In this document: one piece after another, positions 25,586-33,257 of the stretch
Layout: each line of letters starts with the position of its first letter
Numbering within the stretch: the stretch's first letter is position 1
Source of the DNA: Candidatus Dormiibacterota bacterium
GTDB taxonomy: Bacteria; Chloroflexota; Dormibacteria; CF-121
Direction: 5' to 3'
Assembly (NCBI GenBank): GCA_035544955.1
Contig: DASZZN010000045.1
Span: 1-64,000 of the forward strand
Length of the DNA stretch: 64,000 bases
Made by a program: the position numbers and the translations under genes
Notes under the pieces: generated by a model
The model's database searches: none
Seen by the model: the letters and a program-made list of their open reading frames with translations, nothing else
What the model was told of the DNA's origin: nothing

Positions 25586-25750
25586 CTAGCTGGAAGCGAG
25601 CCCGGCGATGCCGCCGGCCAGCAATAGGAGACAGACCAGGCCGACGAATCCCCAGGCCGCCCAGTAGGTAAGCCCCGAAAGCCGCCGAACCCGGCGAAGG
25701 CGGCGCATCTTGCCCAGCGCCGCGCTCAGGGCCTTTTCTTCCGTCAGCAC
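25586..25750 (-). CDS. Possible small single-pass membrane protein (54 aa)
   Basis: Reading the minus strand from GTG 25750 gives 54 residues. A basic, amphipathic N-terminus (LGKMRRLRRVRRL) is followed by an aromatic stretch and one strongly hydrophobic segment (FVGLVCLLLLAGGIAGLA). It fills the gap between trpD and leuB and ends 11 bp from the trpD stop. TACCCT lies 5 nt upstream of the GTG. The positive-inside layout is convincing for a tail- or signal-anchored protein, but no homologue is recognised. Confidence 0.5.
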   Translation of the reverse strand: MLTEEKALSAALGKMRRLRRVRRLSGLTYWAAWGFVGLVCLLLLAGGIAGLASS

Positions 25751-25802
25751 TATGTAGGGTATCGGCCAAAGGCGTGAAAACCTTCTCCAAATCGCGGCCG
25801 AT

Positions 25803-25808
25803 TATGCT
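25803..25808 (+). promoter_or_regulatory. -10 box (TATGCT) of leuB; predicted leaderless
   Basis: TATGCT ends 7 nt before the ATG at 25816. There is no Shine-Dalgarno sequence between them. Confidence 0.5.
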
Positions 25809-25815
25809 GTAGCCG

Positions 25816-26898
25816 ATGCCGTTTCGGATCGCCGTCATCCCGGGCGACGGCATTGGTCCCGAGGTCATCGCCCAGGGTCTGCGGGTCCTGGAAGCCGTCA
25901 CCGCCGTCACCGGTACCCAATTGGATTTTGTGAGCTATGACCTGGGGGCCGAGCGCTACCTGCAAACGGGGGAGATCATCCCTGACGCGGTCTTTGCCGA
26001 GCTCCAGGCGGCCGATGCCATCTATCTGGGCGCCGTCGGCGATCCGCGGGTGCTAAACCCGCAGTATGCGGCCGGGCTGCTCCTGCGCCTGCGATTCGAG
26101 CTGGATCTCTGGGTCAACCTGCGGCCCTCTCGGCTGCTCGCGCTCGGTCTGACGCCGTTACGCGATGCCGGGTCGATCGACCTGGTCGTCGTCCGCGAGA
26201 ACACCGAGGGTGCCTACGTCGGCATCGGCGGGCAGTTCAAGCGGGGGACCCCGGACGAGATCGCGATCCAGGAGGACGTGAACACCCGCAAGGGTGTCGA
26301 ACGCATCATTCATTACGCATTCGAGCTGGCGCGGCGGCGCCGGGCGGCCGGCCATCGAGGCCGCGTCACGATGGTCGACAAAAGCAATGCGCTCTATCAC
26401 GCGCACGACCTCTGGCAACGCGTCTTCGCGCTGGAGCGGCAGGGCGCGTCCGAGATCGAGGCGGAGCATCTCTTCGTTGACGCGGCGGCGATGCAACTCG
26501 TGAAGGATCCATCCCGCTTCGACGTCATCGTGACGTCCAATATGTTCGGCGACATTCTGAGCGACCTGGCCTCCGAACTTGTTGGCGGACTCGGCCAGGC
26601 GCCCTCGGCGAACATCAATCCAGACAACCGCCGCGGCCTCTTCGAACCCGTGCACGGGTCGGCACCGAAGCATGCCGGCAAAGGCATCGCCAATCCGGTG
26701 GGGGCCATCCTCGCCGGCGCGATGATGCTGCGCCACCTCGGCGATGAGGCCGGAGCCAGCCAGATCGAAAACGCCGTGATGGCGGCGGCGGGTGACCGGC
26801 GCACCACGAAGGACCTGGGCGGTGCGCTGAGCACGACGGCCGCCGCCGATGCCGTGCTCGAGCGACTTGAGAGAATTGGGTCATCGCGTCCCTCCTGA
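25816..26898 (+). CDS. leuB: 3-Isopropylmalate dehydrogenase-type oxidative decarboxylase
   Basis: 360 residues. It has the beta-decarboxylating dehydrogenase signatures VIPGDGIGPEV, LLLRLRFELDLWVNLRPSRL, VVRENTEGAYVGIGG, the catalytic Lys region TMVDKSNALYH, and NMFGDILSDLASELVGGLGQAPSANI then FEPVHGSAPKHAGKGIANP. The SYDLGAERYLQTGE and FELDLWVNLRP blocks resemble actinobacterial LeuB. RENTEGAY in place of the usual REGTEGPY leaves tartrate/malate or homoisocitrate-type activity possible. It is followed 44 bp later by the isomerase gene, which supports a leucine-type pathway. Confidence 0.85.
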   Translation: MPFRIAVIPGDGIGPEVIAQGLRVLEAVTAVTGTQLDFVSYDLGAERYLQTGEIIPDAVFAELQAADAIYLGAVGDPRVLNPQYAAGLLLRLRFELDLWVNLRPSRLLALGLTPLRDAGSIDLVVVRENTEGAYVGIGGQFKRGTPDEIAIQEDVNTRKGVERIIHYAFELARRRRAAGHRGRVTMVDKSNALYHAHDLWQRVFALERQGASEIEAEHLFVDAAAMQLVKDPSRFDVIVTSNMFGDILSDLASELVGGLGQAPSANINPDNRRGLFEPVHGSAPKHAGKGIANPVGAILAGAMMLRHLGDEAGASQIENAVMAAAGDRRTTKDLGGALSTTAAADAVLERLERIGSSRPS

Positions 26899-26942
26899 AC
26901 ACGATCCAGCCCCCTCGCCGTAAGCCGGGCGCCGCATCACCG

Positions 26943-28934
26943 GTGAGCCCGGCCACCAAGCCGGTCGACCGGTCGCAGGACAGCGGTCACCTGGTCCGAG
27001 GTCGCGCGCTCATCTTCTGGGACCCGAAGATTCCGGGGAAGAAGCTCGACGCCATCGACACCGACCAGATCACACCAGCCGACGACTGCGTTTCGGAGAG
27101 CCTCGACCGACTCGACGAGCGCTGGAAGGTCGGCACCTTCCGTTACCTGATGCCCGACTTTCGGCGACGGGTGCATCGAGGCGAGACGTTCGTGATCGCC
27201 GGCGAACGCTTCGGCATCGGGTCGTCGCGCGAGATGAGCCCGGCGGGACTCAAAGCGATCGCCGAAGAAGCCGGACTCGAGATCGTGATCGTCTGCGGCG
27301 ACGGCGTGGGCGACATCTTCCGGCGCAACGCGCTCAATCTCGGCCTGCACGTCGTCCAGAGCCGCGCGGCTTCGGAAGATGCGCAGGAGGGCGACGTGCT
27401 GACCTTCGATTCGAAGACCCGCCGGCTGACGAACGAGACGCGTGGCAAGAGTTACGAGCCGGTGCCGCTGACGCCCGTCGAAGAGAACATCCGTCGGTCC
27501 GGTGGGATCATCGCGGTCGGACGGCGCGAGTTCGCCGAATCCATCGAACGCGTGCCCCGCGTGGAGTGGCCGGATCGTCAAACAGCCCGCGGTTTGTCCA
27601 GTACGGAGCAGGTCGTCTGGGCCCATCGTGTCGACAAAGATGCTGAGGTGCGGCCGGGTAGCACGTTGCGCGTCTGGTGCGACCTGTTGCCCGCCTCGGA
27701 CGGCACCGCGCCCTTTACGATCCATACGTTCAACCAGATCACCGGCGGCGACACGATCTATCCTCGGCAGGCCGCCATCGCGAACGATCACTTCGTGTTT
27801 TCCGGCCGTAACGCCGACGACAAGCAGACCTCGATTGGGCGCGATTTCGCGAAGCTGCACGAGATCACCAAGCCCTACTACGCCACGCCTGGCGATGGGA
27901 TCTTCCACTTCTACTTTCCTGAGCAGGGCCTGGTCGTGCCCGGGTCGTTCATCCCTGGCGCCGACTCGCACAGTCGCGCCTACGGCGCGTACGGCGCCGT
28001 CGGCACCGGCGTGGGCAGCACGCAGCTCGGCTTCGGCTGGTCGACCGGCTACATCTATTTCACGCCGGCCAAGCGCCGTCGCGTGGTCTTTACGGGCCGG
28101 TTGCGTCCATGGGTCAGCGGTAAGGACGTCGTGTTGGCGCTGCTGCGCCGTTGGGGGAAAGCCCAGGCGCAAGGCATGAGCGTCGAGTTCGTCGACGCCG
28201 AACGCCAGCTGCCCATTCCGTATCGCAATACCGTCGCGAACATGATGGCCGAGGCCGAGGCGCAGAACGGCATCTTCGCGCCGGACGAGGTCACGCTCGA
28301 CTGGTACCGGCGCAAGGGCATCGGCAACTTGCCCTATCCGCGTTTCGAGCCCGGCGACCAGGTGGCCTGGGATATCGACGAGACGCTGGACCTCTCTGAG
28401 CTGGTGCCCTTTATCGCCAAGCCGTTCGCACCGGGCAATGCCTTTCCGGCGGACGAAGTCGCTCGGGAAAAGCTGGCGTTCGATAAGGCCTTCATCGGTT
28501 CCTGCACGAACGGCGGATACGACGACTTGCTCGAAGCGGCGCTGGTGCTCCGCGCCGGGCGCGAGCACGGCTTCGAAAAGGCGCCTAAGACTTTCGTGAT
28601 CTTTCCGGGGTCGGGCGGCGTCAAGCGCGATATCGAAAACCCCGAGCCACGCCTCGGCGGCGAGTCGATCGCGTCGGTGCTGCGATCCGTCGGCGGGGAA
28701 ATCCGCGAGTCGTGGTGCGGCCCGTGCTTCGGCCAGGGGCCGGATGCCCTGAAGAAAGGTGAGGTTGCGATCACGTCGTTCAACCGCAACTGGCAGAACC
28801 GAATGGGCGTTGGTGGCCTCGGCTACCTCGCGAGCCCCGCGGTCGTCGCCTCGTCGGCCCTCCTCGGTTACATGGCCGGACCAACCGCGCTCGGGATCGA
28901 ATGGAACCCGGAGCGCTTCGACGCCTCGATCTAG
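26943..28934 (+). CDS. Fused isopropylmalate isomerase/aconitase-type dehydratase with N-terminal swivel domain
   Basis: 663 residues in an unusual order. Residues 1-170 form the swivel domain normally encoded by leuD or by the C-terminus of aconitase: IDTDQITPADDC, FGIGSSREMSP (substrate-binding Ser/Arg), GDIFRRNALNLGLHVV. Residues ~225-663 form the catalytic LeuC/aconitase domains: ADSHSRAYGAYGAVGTGVGST, RNTVANMMAEAEAQNGIF, and the three [4Fe-4S] ligands in GSCTNGG and WCGPCFG, then YLASPAVVASSALLGY. It should isomerise a 2- or 3-hydroxy tricarboxylate or malate derivative. Next to leuB it is most likely isopropylmalate isomerase. GTG 26943 is the start; no SD is visible. Confidence 0.85.
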   Translation: MSPATKPVDRSQDSGHLVRGRALIFWDPKIPGKKLDAIDTDQITPADDCVSESLDRLDERWKVGTFRYLMPDFRRRVHRGETFVIAGERFGIGSSREMSPAGLKAIAEEAGLEIVIVCGDGVGDIFRRNALNLGLHVVQSRAASEDAQEGDVLTFDSKTRRLTNETRGKSYEPVPLTPVEENIRRSGGIIAVGRREFAESIERVPRVEWPDRQTARGLSSTEQVVWAHRVDKDAEVRPGSTLRVWCDLLPASDGTAPFTIHTFNQITGGDTIYPRQAAIANDHFVFSGRNADDKQTSIGRDFAKLHEITKPYYATPGDGIFHFYFPEQGLVVPGSFIPGADSHSRAYGAYGAVGTGVGSTQLGFGWSTGYIYFTPAKRRRVVFTGRLRPWVSGKDVVLALLRRWGKAQAQGMSVEFVDAERQLPIPYRNTVANMMAEAEAQNGIFAPDEVTLDWYRRKGIGNLPYPRFEPGDQVAWDIDETLDLSELVPFIAKPFAPGNAFPADEVAREKLAFDKAFIGSCTNGGYDDLLEAALVLRAGREHGFEKAPKTFVIFPGSGGVKRDIENPEPRLGGESIASVLRSVGGEIRESWCGPCFGQGPDALKKGEVAITSFNRNWQNRMGVGGLGYLASPAVVASSALLGYMAGPTALGIEWNPERFDASI

Positions 28935-28939
28935 CCCAG

Positions 28940-29149
28940 TTATTGGTCGTACGTCGGCCGGGTGTGGATGAAGCGCGACCCCGGCGCCACCACGTCCGTC
29001 GCGTAGTCGACGACGCGGGCCGAGTGCACGTCGGCATGCACGCGTTCGGACTGCGGCAGGGCGGACGCAAGTGTGCCGCTGACCCAAACAAGTCCGGCCG
29101 CGATGACCGTTGCGCCGAGGACCTGCAGGCGCGACCGCAACTGACTCAT
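28940..29149 (-). CDS. Small exported or anchored protein (69 aa) coupled to the HD-GYP gene
   Basis: 69 residues. The N-terminus MSQLRSRLQVLGATVIAAGLVWVSGTLASA is a signal-like segment with a possible cleavage after ASA, followed by a short hydrophilic part (HADVHSARVVDYATDVVAPG). The ATG overlaps the HD-GYP stop (ATGA, 29146-29149), so it is translated with it. It ends 5 bp from the convergent isomerase stop. No family recognised. Confidence 0.65.
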   Translation of the reverse strand: MSQLRSRLQVLGATVIAAGLVWVSGTLASALPQSERVHADVHSARVVDYATDVVAPGSRFIHTRPTYDQ

Positions 29150-30342
29150 CCAGCTGGCTCCTTGATGACTTCCAGCGACATGGCACGGGGCTTGCCCATC
29201 ACCGTCAGAAGCGCCGCGATCGACGCGCTGCGCGATCGCAGGGCGCGGACCACGGCCGGATCGAACTGATAACCGATTCCGGCCTCGATGGTGCGCAGGG
29301 CGGCCGGAAAGCTCATGGCGACGCGATAGGGTCGGTCCGAGGTGAGAGCGTCGAGCGCATCCGCGACCGCTAGGATGCGGACGGCCAGCGGGATGTTCTC
29401 CCCCTTGACACCGTCCGGGTATCCACTACCGTCCCAATGCTCGTGGTGATGGCGCACTCCCTCGAGGCTCGACTCCAGGAAATGCAGGCCCTTGAGCATC
29501 TCGTACCCGATGACTGGGTGCTCGCGCATTGCCGCCGTCTCCCGTTTATCCAGTGGCCCTGGCTTACGAAGGACGCGATCCTCGACGCCGATTTTCCCGA
29601 TGTCATGGAGAAGCGCGGCGCGGCCCAGGGCGATGAGCTCATCCGCTGGTAGTCCCATTTCGTCGGCGAGCTCGAAGCTCAACCTCGCTACCCGAGCGGA
29701 ATGACCGTACGTATACGGGTCGCGCGCGTCGATGGCGCGCGCCAGCGCCTCGATGCTGGCGAATGCTGTGGTCTCCAGTGCCTTCGTCTTCTCTTCGAGG
29801 CTGGCCGTCATTACGTTGAACGAAGAGGTCAAGTAGCCGACCTCATCGGCGGCGCCAGTCGGAGCTCGGTCGCTGAGGTCGCCGGCGGCCACCGTTCTGA
29901 CGAGCCGCTCCAATGGTTGCGAGATCCGCCTCGCGAGCAGCCCACCGACCGCAAGGACCACCAGAGCTGTCCCGACAAAGACGAAAAGGAGAATGATGCG
30001 CAACCTGAGGGCGCTGTCGGCCACGCCATCCGCGGGCAGTCCGACTCCGAGGTATCCGAAGCGCTCGCCGCGCATCGTCCAGTCGGCGACCGCGACTGCG
30101 TAGGTGTGTCCGTTGGCGGTGGCGCTCACCCGCATCAAGTGGTCCGATGTCACGGACTGGCGAACATCACGGCTGAGCACTGGCAGCGACCCCTCCAGCG
30201 GCTGGCCGTTGAGGCCGTAGAAAAATAGCCGGCCGGCGTCAGTCCCGTGGATTTCCGCCGCGATGTCGGCGATCGACTCACCCAGGAGAACCGCGCCCAC
30301 GACGTCGCCGTGTGGGTCCCTGATGGGGGCGGCCCAGTACAC
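29146..30342 (-). CDS. HD-GYP domain protein, C-terminal part of an interrupted membrane sensor
   Basis: 398 residues if started at GTG 30342. It holds the last part of an extracytoplasmic sensor domain (PIRDPHGDVVGAVLLGES, VRQSVTSDHLM), a second membrane segment (LRIILLFVFVGTALVVLAVGGLL), a HAMP linker (RRISQPLERLVRTVAAGDLSDRAP) and a full HD-GYP domain: HSARVARLSFELADEMGL, LLHDIGKIGVEDRVL, HHEHWDGSGYPDG. HD-GYP proteins hydrolyse cyclic di-GMP. The frame continues without a break upstream to the TGA at 30450-30448, and the N-terminal half follows in the same frame. A truncated product would lack the first membrane helix. Confidence 0.8.
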   Translation of the reverse strand: MYWAAPIRDPHGDVVGAVLLGESIADIAAEIHGTDAGRLFFYGLNGQPLEGSLPVLSRDVRQSVTSDHLMRVSATANGHTYAVAVADWTMRGERFGYLGVGLPADGVADSALRLRIILLFVFVGTALVVLAVGGLLARRISQPLERLVRTVAAGDLSDRAPTGAADEVGYLTSSFNVMTASLEEKTKALETTAFASIEALARAIDARDPYTYGHSARVARLSFELADEMGLPADELIALGRAALLHDIGKIGVEDRVLRKPGPLDKRETAAMREHPVIGYEMLKGLHFLESSLEGVRHHHEHWDGSGYPDGVKGENIPLAVRILAVADALDALTSDRPYRVAMSFPAALRTIEAGIGYQFDPAVVRALRSRSASIAALLTVMGKPRAMSLEVIKEPAG

Positions 30343-30447
30343 AACCGGCCCTGCGCTCTCACGCAGAACGGCCAGGTATTTATCACCGCGCCCGTCGTTC
30401 GTCCCCGTCAGTACTTGTCTGATAGCTGGCAGGTCCGGCGCTGGGGC

Positions 30448-30900
30448 TCAGTCGTCTGGGATTGACAGCACGCGTTTCCCCTGCGCGTCAAGGATGCGGA
30501 TCAGCACTCGACCGGCGCGTGCCGTCGCGACGTCAGCGGCATACAAGCCCGACAAGCGGGGTCCGTCGCCGGCTGCGAGTGCGACCGCGAGGCCCGGCCT
30601 GGCGGCCACGGCCCGGAGGTCGTTGAGCCGGCCTGCCTCGAGGGTGGCGAGCCTGTCGTTTGCTTGCACGCTGGCGCGAACGAGGCTCTGGTCGAAGCCC
30701 GCCATGCCGGCGCTGGTGGCCTGGTACGTCAGCGCCGCTACACCCACGACGGCGACAAAGACGAGCAGCAGCAAGAAGGGGACGATGATCTGTTGTCGGA
30801 GCGGCCGCCGCCATGCCGCGTGGACTCTCAGTTCGCGGAGCGCTGCGTCAAGGTGTGCGCTCGGCGTGAACGAAAACGACTCAACGCGCGGTTGACCCAC
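30448..30900 (-). pseudogene. N-terminal part of the same HD-GYP sensor, ended by an in-frame TGA
   Basis: 150 residues from GTG 30900 (GGGGG ribosome-binding site 6-7 nt upstream). It has a cytoplasmic stretch, a first membrane segment (IIVPFLLLLVFVAVVGVAALTY) and the start of a periplasmic Cache-like sensor domain ending VLIRILDAQGKRVLSIPDD. After the TGA the same frame goes on through APAPDLPAIRQVLTG to the downstream part with no other stop, so one base change (for example TGG to TGA) would restore one 584-residue protein. This may be a recent nonsense mutation, an assembly error, or read-through. Confidence 0.7.
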
Positions 30901-30956
30901 CGCTTACCCCCGAAACGAAATGCCTCCTGAGCGATCGTCGAAGGATTGGCCAACGA

Positions 30957-30985
30957 CACGTAACACCGAACGCGGGTTCTGTCAA
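30957..30985 (-). promoter_or_regulatory. Candidate promoter of the HD-GYP operon
   Basis: On the minus strand a perfect TTGACA (30980-30985) is followed 17 bp later by TACGTG (30957-30962), a weak -10 box. Transcription would start about 50 nt before the GTG at 30900. The rest of the 263-bp gap to 31164 holds a hairpin at 31064-31083 and no gene I can support. Confidence 0.4.
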
Positions 30986-31063
30986 GCAAAAACCAGCGCT
31001 GTTTCGGAAAATAACGCGACGTTTCGCATCCAGTTGCCGGCGATGCCGCGATCGGACCATTTC

Positions 31064-31083
31064 GGAGTGGTCATCGCCACTCC
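31064..31083 (-). terminator. Terminator-like hairpin downstream of the 106-aa hypothetical gene
   Basis: GGAGTGG (31064-31070) and CCACTCC (31077-31083) form a 7-bp stem with a 6-nt loop, about 80 bp past the stop of the minus-strand gene at 31164. No T run follows on either strand, so termination is possible but weakly supported. Confidence 0.35.
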
Positions 31084-31163
31084 TTGAGAAGGTCATTCGA
31101 CGTCGCGGCGCAATCACGAACGTCCGTGTCCTGAGCCAAGAGATCACAATGCGTAGCCTGAGG

Positions 31164-31484
31164 CTACTCGAAGACTTGGTCGGCCTTGACCTCGAAGCGA
31201 TGCTCTCCGTCAGTCGAGTCGACGTCAGCTGTGCTGATTTCGACGACTACCTGCCCATCGTCCCTCTGGTGGCGCGCAAGGATTTCGCACCGAATGCCCG
31301 AATCGATGGGAAATACAGTTGTCTGCGTAATTGCCTGGCTCGTGAAAATGGGCGGCTTGTCTACGAACATCCAAGGTCGGCCCAGGGCATCAGTGATCCG
31401 AGCTTCGACCCATCCAGGCTGTGGCTCATCGGCCACCCAGCGGGTTAGCTCGCAGCGAAGAGTCGGCACACACTCAGTGAACAC
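31164..31484 (-). CDS. Hypothetical protein (106 aa)
   Basis: 106 residues from GTG 31484, or 101 from GTG 31469, which has TAGTGT 9 nt upstream. It reads like a compact beta-rich domain: LRCELTRWVADEPQPGWVEARITDALGR, then WMFVDKPPIFTS and EISTADVDSTDGEHRFEV. Similar short proteins occur in Actinobacteria, but the function is unknown to me. A plus-strand frame (31149-31448) overlaps it and is judged a shadow. The region is lower in GC than its surroundings. Confidence 0.65.
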   Translation of the reverse strand: MFTECVPTLRCELTRWVADEPQPGWVEARITDALGRPWMFVDKPPIFTSQAITQTTVFPIDSGIRCEILARHQRDDGQVVVEISTADVDSTDGEHRFEVKADQVFE

Positions 31485-31553
31485 TATTCAGGCTGCCAGC
31501 AACGTAGGAGTCGCGGCGGTCCCGCCCGTTGAGTCGCTGTACCGTTTCGCACC

Positions 31554-31979
31554 ATGAGTGCTAGCCCACTCGACTGGCTGCGACAGGGTCAAGAAATCCT
31601 CGATCCTGTCTTTGTGCCTCGTGGTTACCGGTTTGAACTCGAGGAACCGCAACAAGGATCCGGTGGCGAATTTGCTATCGGCTATTACCGAAAGGGCGAA
31701 CAGTCGGTTGAGCTCCACTTCAGATGGGCGCTCGGTATCGTGAAGTACCGAATCGCTGACGACTCACTCGACCATAAGCAGTACATGGGTCTCCTCGGCG
31801 TGGCCGACCAAACCGCATACCCGGGGTTCTCCGACGATCCTCTTGATGGCTTTCGTCATTTGCGTTCCGATCTCGAACGATTTGGCGAGCCGTTCCTATC
31901 GGGGAAGGAACGCAACAGGTTCCCTGCCTTGGTACGTGAGGCTAAAGAGAACGAGAGGCATCTCAGGCACCTGCCATGA
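31554..31979 (+). CDS. Hypothetical protein (141 aa)
   Basis: 141 residues from ATG 31554; TACCGT ends 8 nt upstream. It starts MSASPLDWLRQGQEILDPVF, with PRGYRFELEEPQQGSGGEFAIGYYRKGEQSVELHFRWALGIVKYRI as a beta-rich core and a charged helical end. The pattern (a strand-rich domain with a conserved R-x-x-x-x-x-V-x-Y) is like small immunity- or DUF-type proteins, but I cannot name it. Divergent from the 106-aa gene by 69 bp. Confidence 0.7.
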   Translation: MSASPLDWLRQGQEILDPVFVPRGYRFELEEPQQGSGGEFAIGYYRKGEQSVELHFRWALGIVKYRIADDSLDHKQYMGLLGVADQTAYPGFSDDPLDGFRHLRSDLERFGEPFLSGKERNRFPALVREAKENERHLRHLP

Positions 31980-32015
31980 CCTCACCTGACGGACCGTATT
32001 CAGTGGCCTGTCCAG

Positions 32016-33257
32016 TCAAGACGCGGTTTTCGCCGATCGCTGGTTGACCACCGCGTAGATCTCGACCTCGTCGAGCAGGTGATTGCCCTGCTTGGCGCGC
32101 TCGATGATCGCGCCAACCAGGTCGGGCCGCGGCTGGATGCCGTGCTGCTCCAGCCAGAAGACGACGTTCGATTCCCCACTCATCGGCCCGATCTCGATCA
32201 CCTGCTCGCAGCCGAACAGCTCGGCGGGGACACCCGAATAGACGCGGTTCGCGAGCCAGTCGTCGCCCTTGCGCATGGCCTTGATAACAGCAGCGGCGTG
32301 GACGCCGGTTGCTGTGCGAAAGGCGTCTTTACCGAGCACCGGATAATTCGCCGGGATCGCCATCCCGGTGCCCTCGGCGATAACGTCGCCCATCTCGCGA
32401 AGCTTGGTCAGATCCGTGTCGATCCAGCCCATCAGGCGAAAGTTCACGAGCAGCAGATCCAAATGCGTGTTGCCGACGCGCTCGCCAAGACCGAGCGCGC
32501 AGCCATGAATGCGGTCGGCGCCCGCAATGGCCGCCTCGATGGCATTGATGACGCCGAGACCGCGGTCGCTGTGGCCGTGCCAGTCAAGGCCAACGGTGGG
32601 TTTCATTTCGTCCAGCATCCGTCGGACGTAGCGGACGACGGCCCGGGCGCCCTCCGGCGTCGAGTGGCCGACCGTATCGCAGACGGCGACGCGCGCCGCG
32701 CCCTCCTCGATCGCGGTGCCAAATAGTCGGCGAAGCGTCTCGGGCTGAGCCCGAGTCGTGTCCTCGGTGACATAGAGCACGGGCAGTTCGTTCTGCCGGG
32801 CGAAACGGACGGCCTTGCGCGTGTTGTCGACCATCTGGTCGATCGTCCAGCCTTCGGCGTACTGGCGAATCGGACTGGAGCCGATGAAGGCCGCGACCTC
32901 GATCGGGATGCCGACGCGCTGCGAGATCTCGACCACCGGCCGGATGTCGACCTCGAGCGTGCGTGCCGCGCAGAGCGGCCTGATGCGCAGGCGTTGGTCG
33001 CGAATCTCCTCGGCCAGCCGTTCCACGTCCGCGACCGCGCGTGGGCCAGAACCTGGAAGACCGAGGTCGATCGATCCGACACCGAGCTCATCGGCAAGGT
33101 GCAGGAACCGCAGTTTGTGTTCGATATCGGGGTCGCGCACGGACGGACCCTGGATGCCATCGCGCAGCGTCTCATCGTGAATCGCCACGGGGTGGGCCGG
33201 CTTCGGCGGCGCGTCGACCGTGTTCCAGTCGTAAATCAGCTGCGCTTCGTCAGGCAC
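32016..33257 (-). CDS. Isopropylmalate/homocitrate/citramalate synthase-like enzyme (DRE-TIM)
   Basis: 413 residues from GTG 33257. The DRE-TIM metallolyase motifs are HDETLRDGIQGPSV near the start and GLDWHGHSDRGLGVINAIEAAIAGAD (HxH metal ligands), then GLGERVGNTHLDLLL. This fold joins acetyl-CoA to a 2-oxoacid. There is no C-terminal regulatory (LeuA dimer) domain, which makes the protein more like homocitrate synthase or a citramalate-type enzyme in size. It is the last gene of the branched-chain dehydrogenase operon, overlapping the E2 stop by 8 bp; its substrate could be the 2-oxoacid that complex consumes. Confidence 0.82.
   Translation of the reverse strand: MPDEAQLIYDWNTVDAPPKPAHPVAIHDETLRDGIQGPSVRDPDIEHKLRFLHLADELGVGSIDLGLPGSGPRAVADVERLAEEIRDQRLRIRPLCAARTLEVDIRPVVEISQRVGIPIEVAAFIGSSPIRQYAEGWTIDQMVDNTRKAVRFARQNELPVLYVTEDTTRAQPETLRRLFGTAIEEGAARVAVCDTVGHSTPEGARAVVRYVRRMLDEMKPTVGLDWHGHSDRGLGVINAIEAAIAGADRIHGCALGLGERVGNTHLDLLLVNFRLMGWIDTDLTKLREMGDVIAEGTGMAIPANYPVLGKDAFRTATGVHAAAVIKAMRKGDDWLANRVYSGVPAELFGCEQVIEIGPMSGESNVVFWLEQHGIQPRPDLVGAIIERAKQGNHLLDEVEIYAVVNQRSAKTAS

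Noticed and set aside
26937-29186. 749-residue open frame on the minus strand across the isomerase gene
   Set aside because: It is the antisense of a clear iron-sulfur enzyme gene. Long antisense frames are expected at this GC content, and the translation is Arg/Asp/Val-rich without any domain.
30448-30450. TGA as selenocysteine
   Set aside because: The position lies in a sensor domain with no redox site and I see no SECIS-like hairpin just downstream. Mutation or error is simpler.
31149-31448. Plus-strand 99-residue frame over the 106-aa gene
   Set aside because: Its translation lacks a plausible fold pattern, while the minus-strand product has a balanced, strand-rich sequence. The choice is a judgement, not proof.
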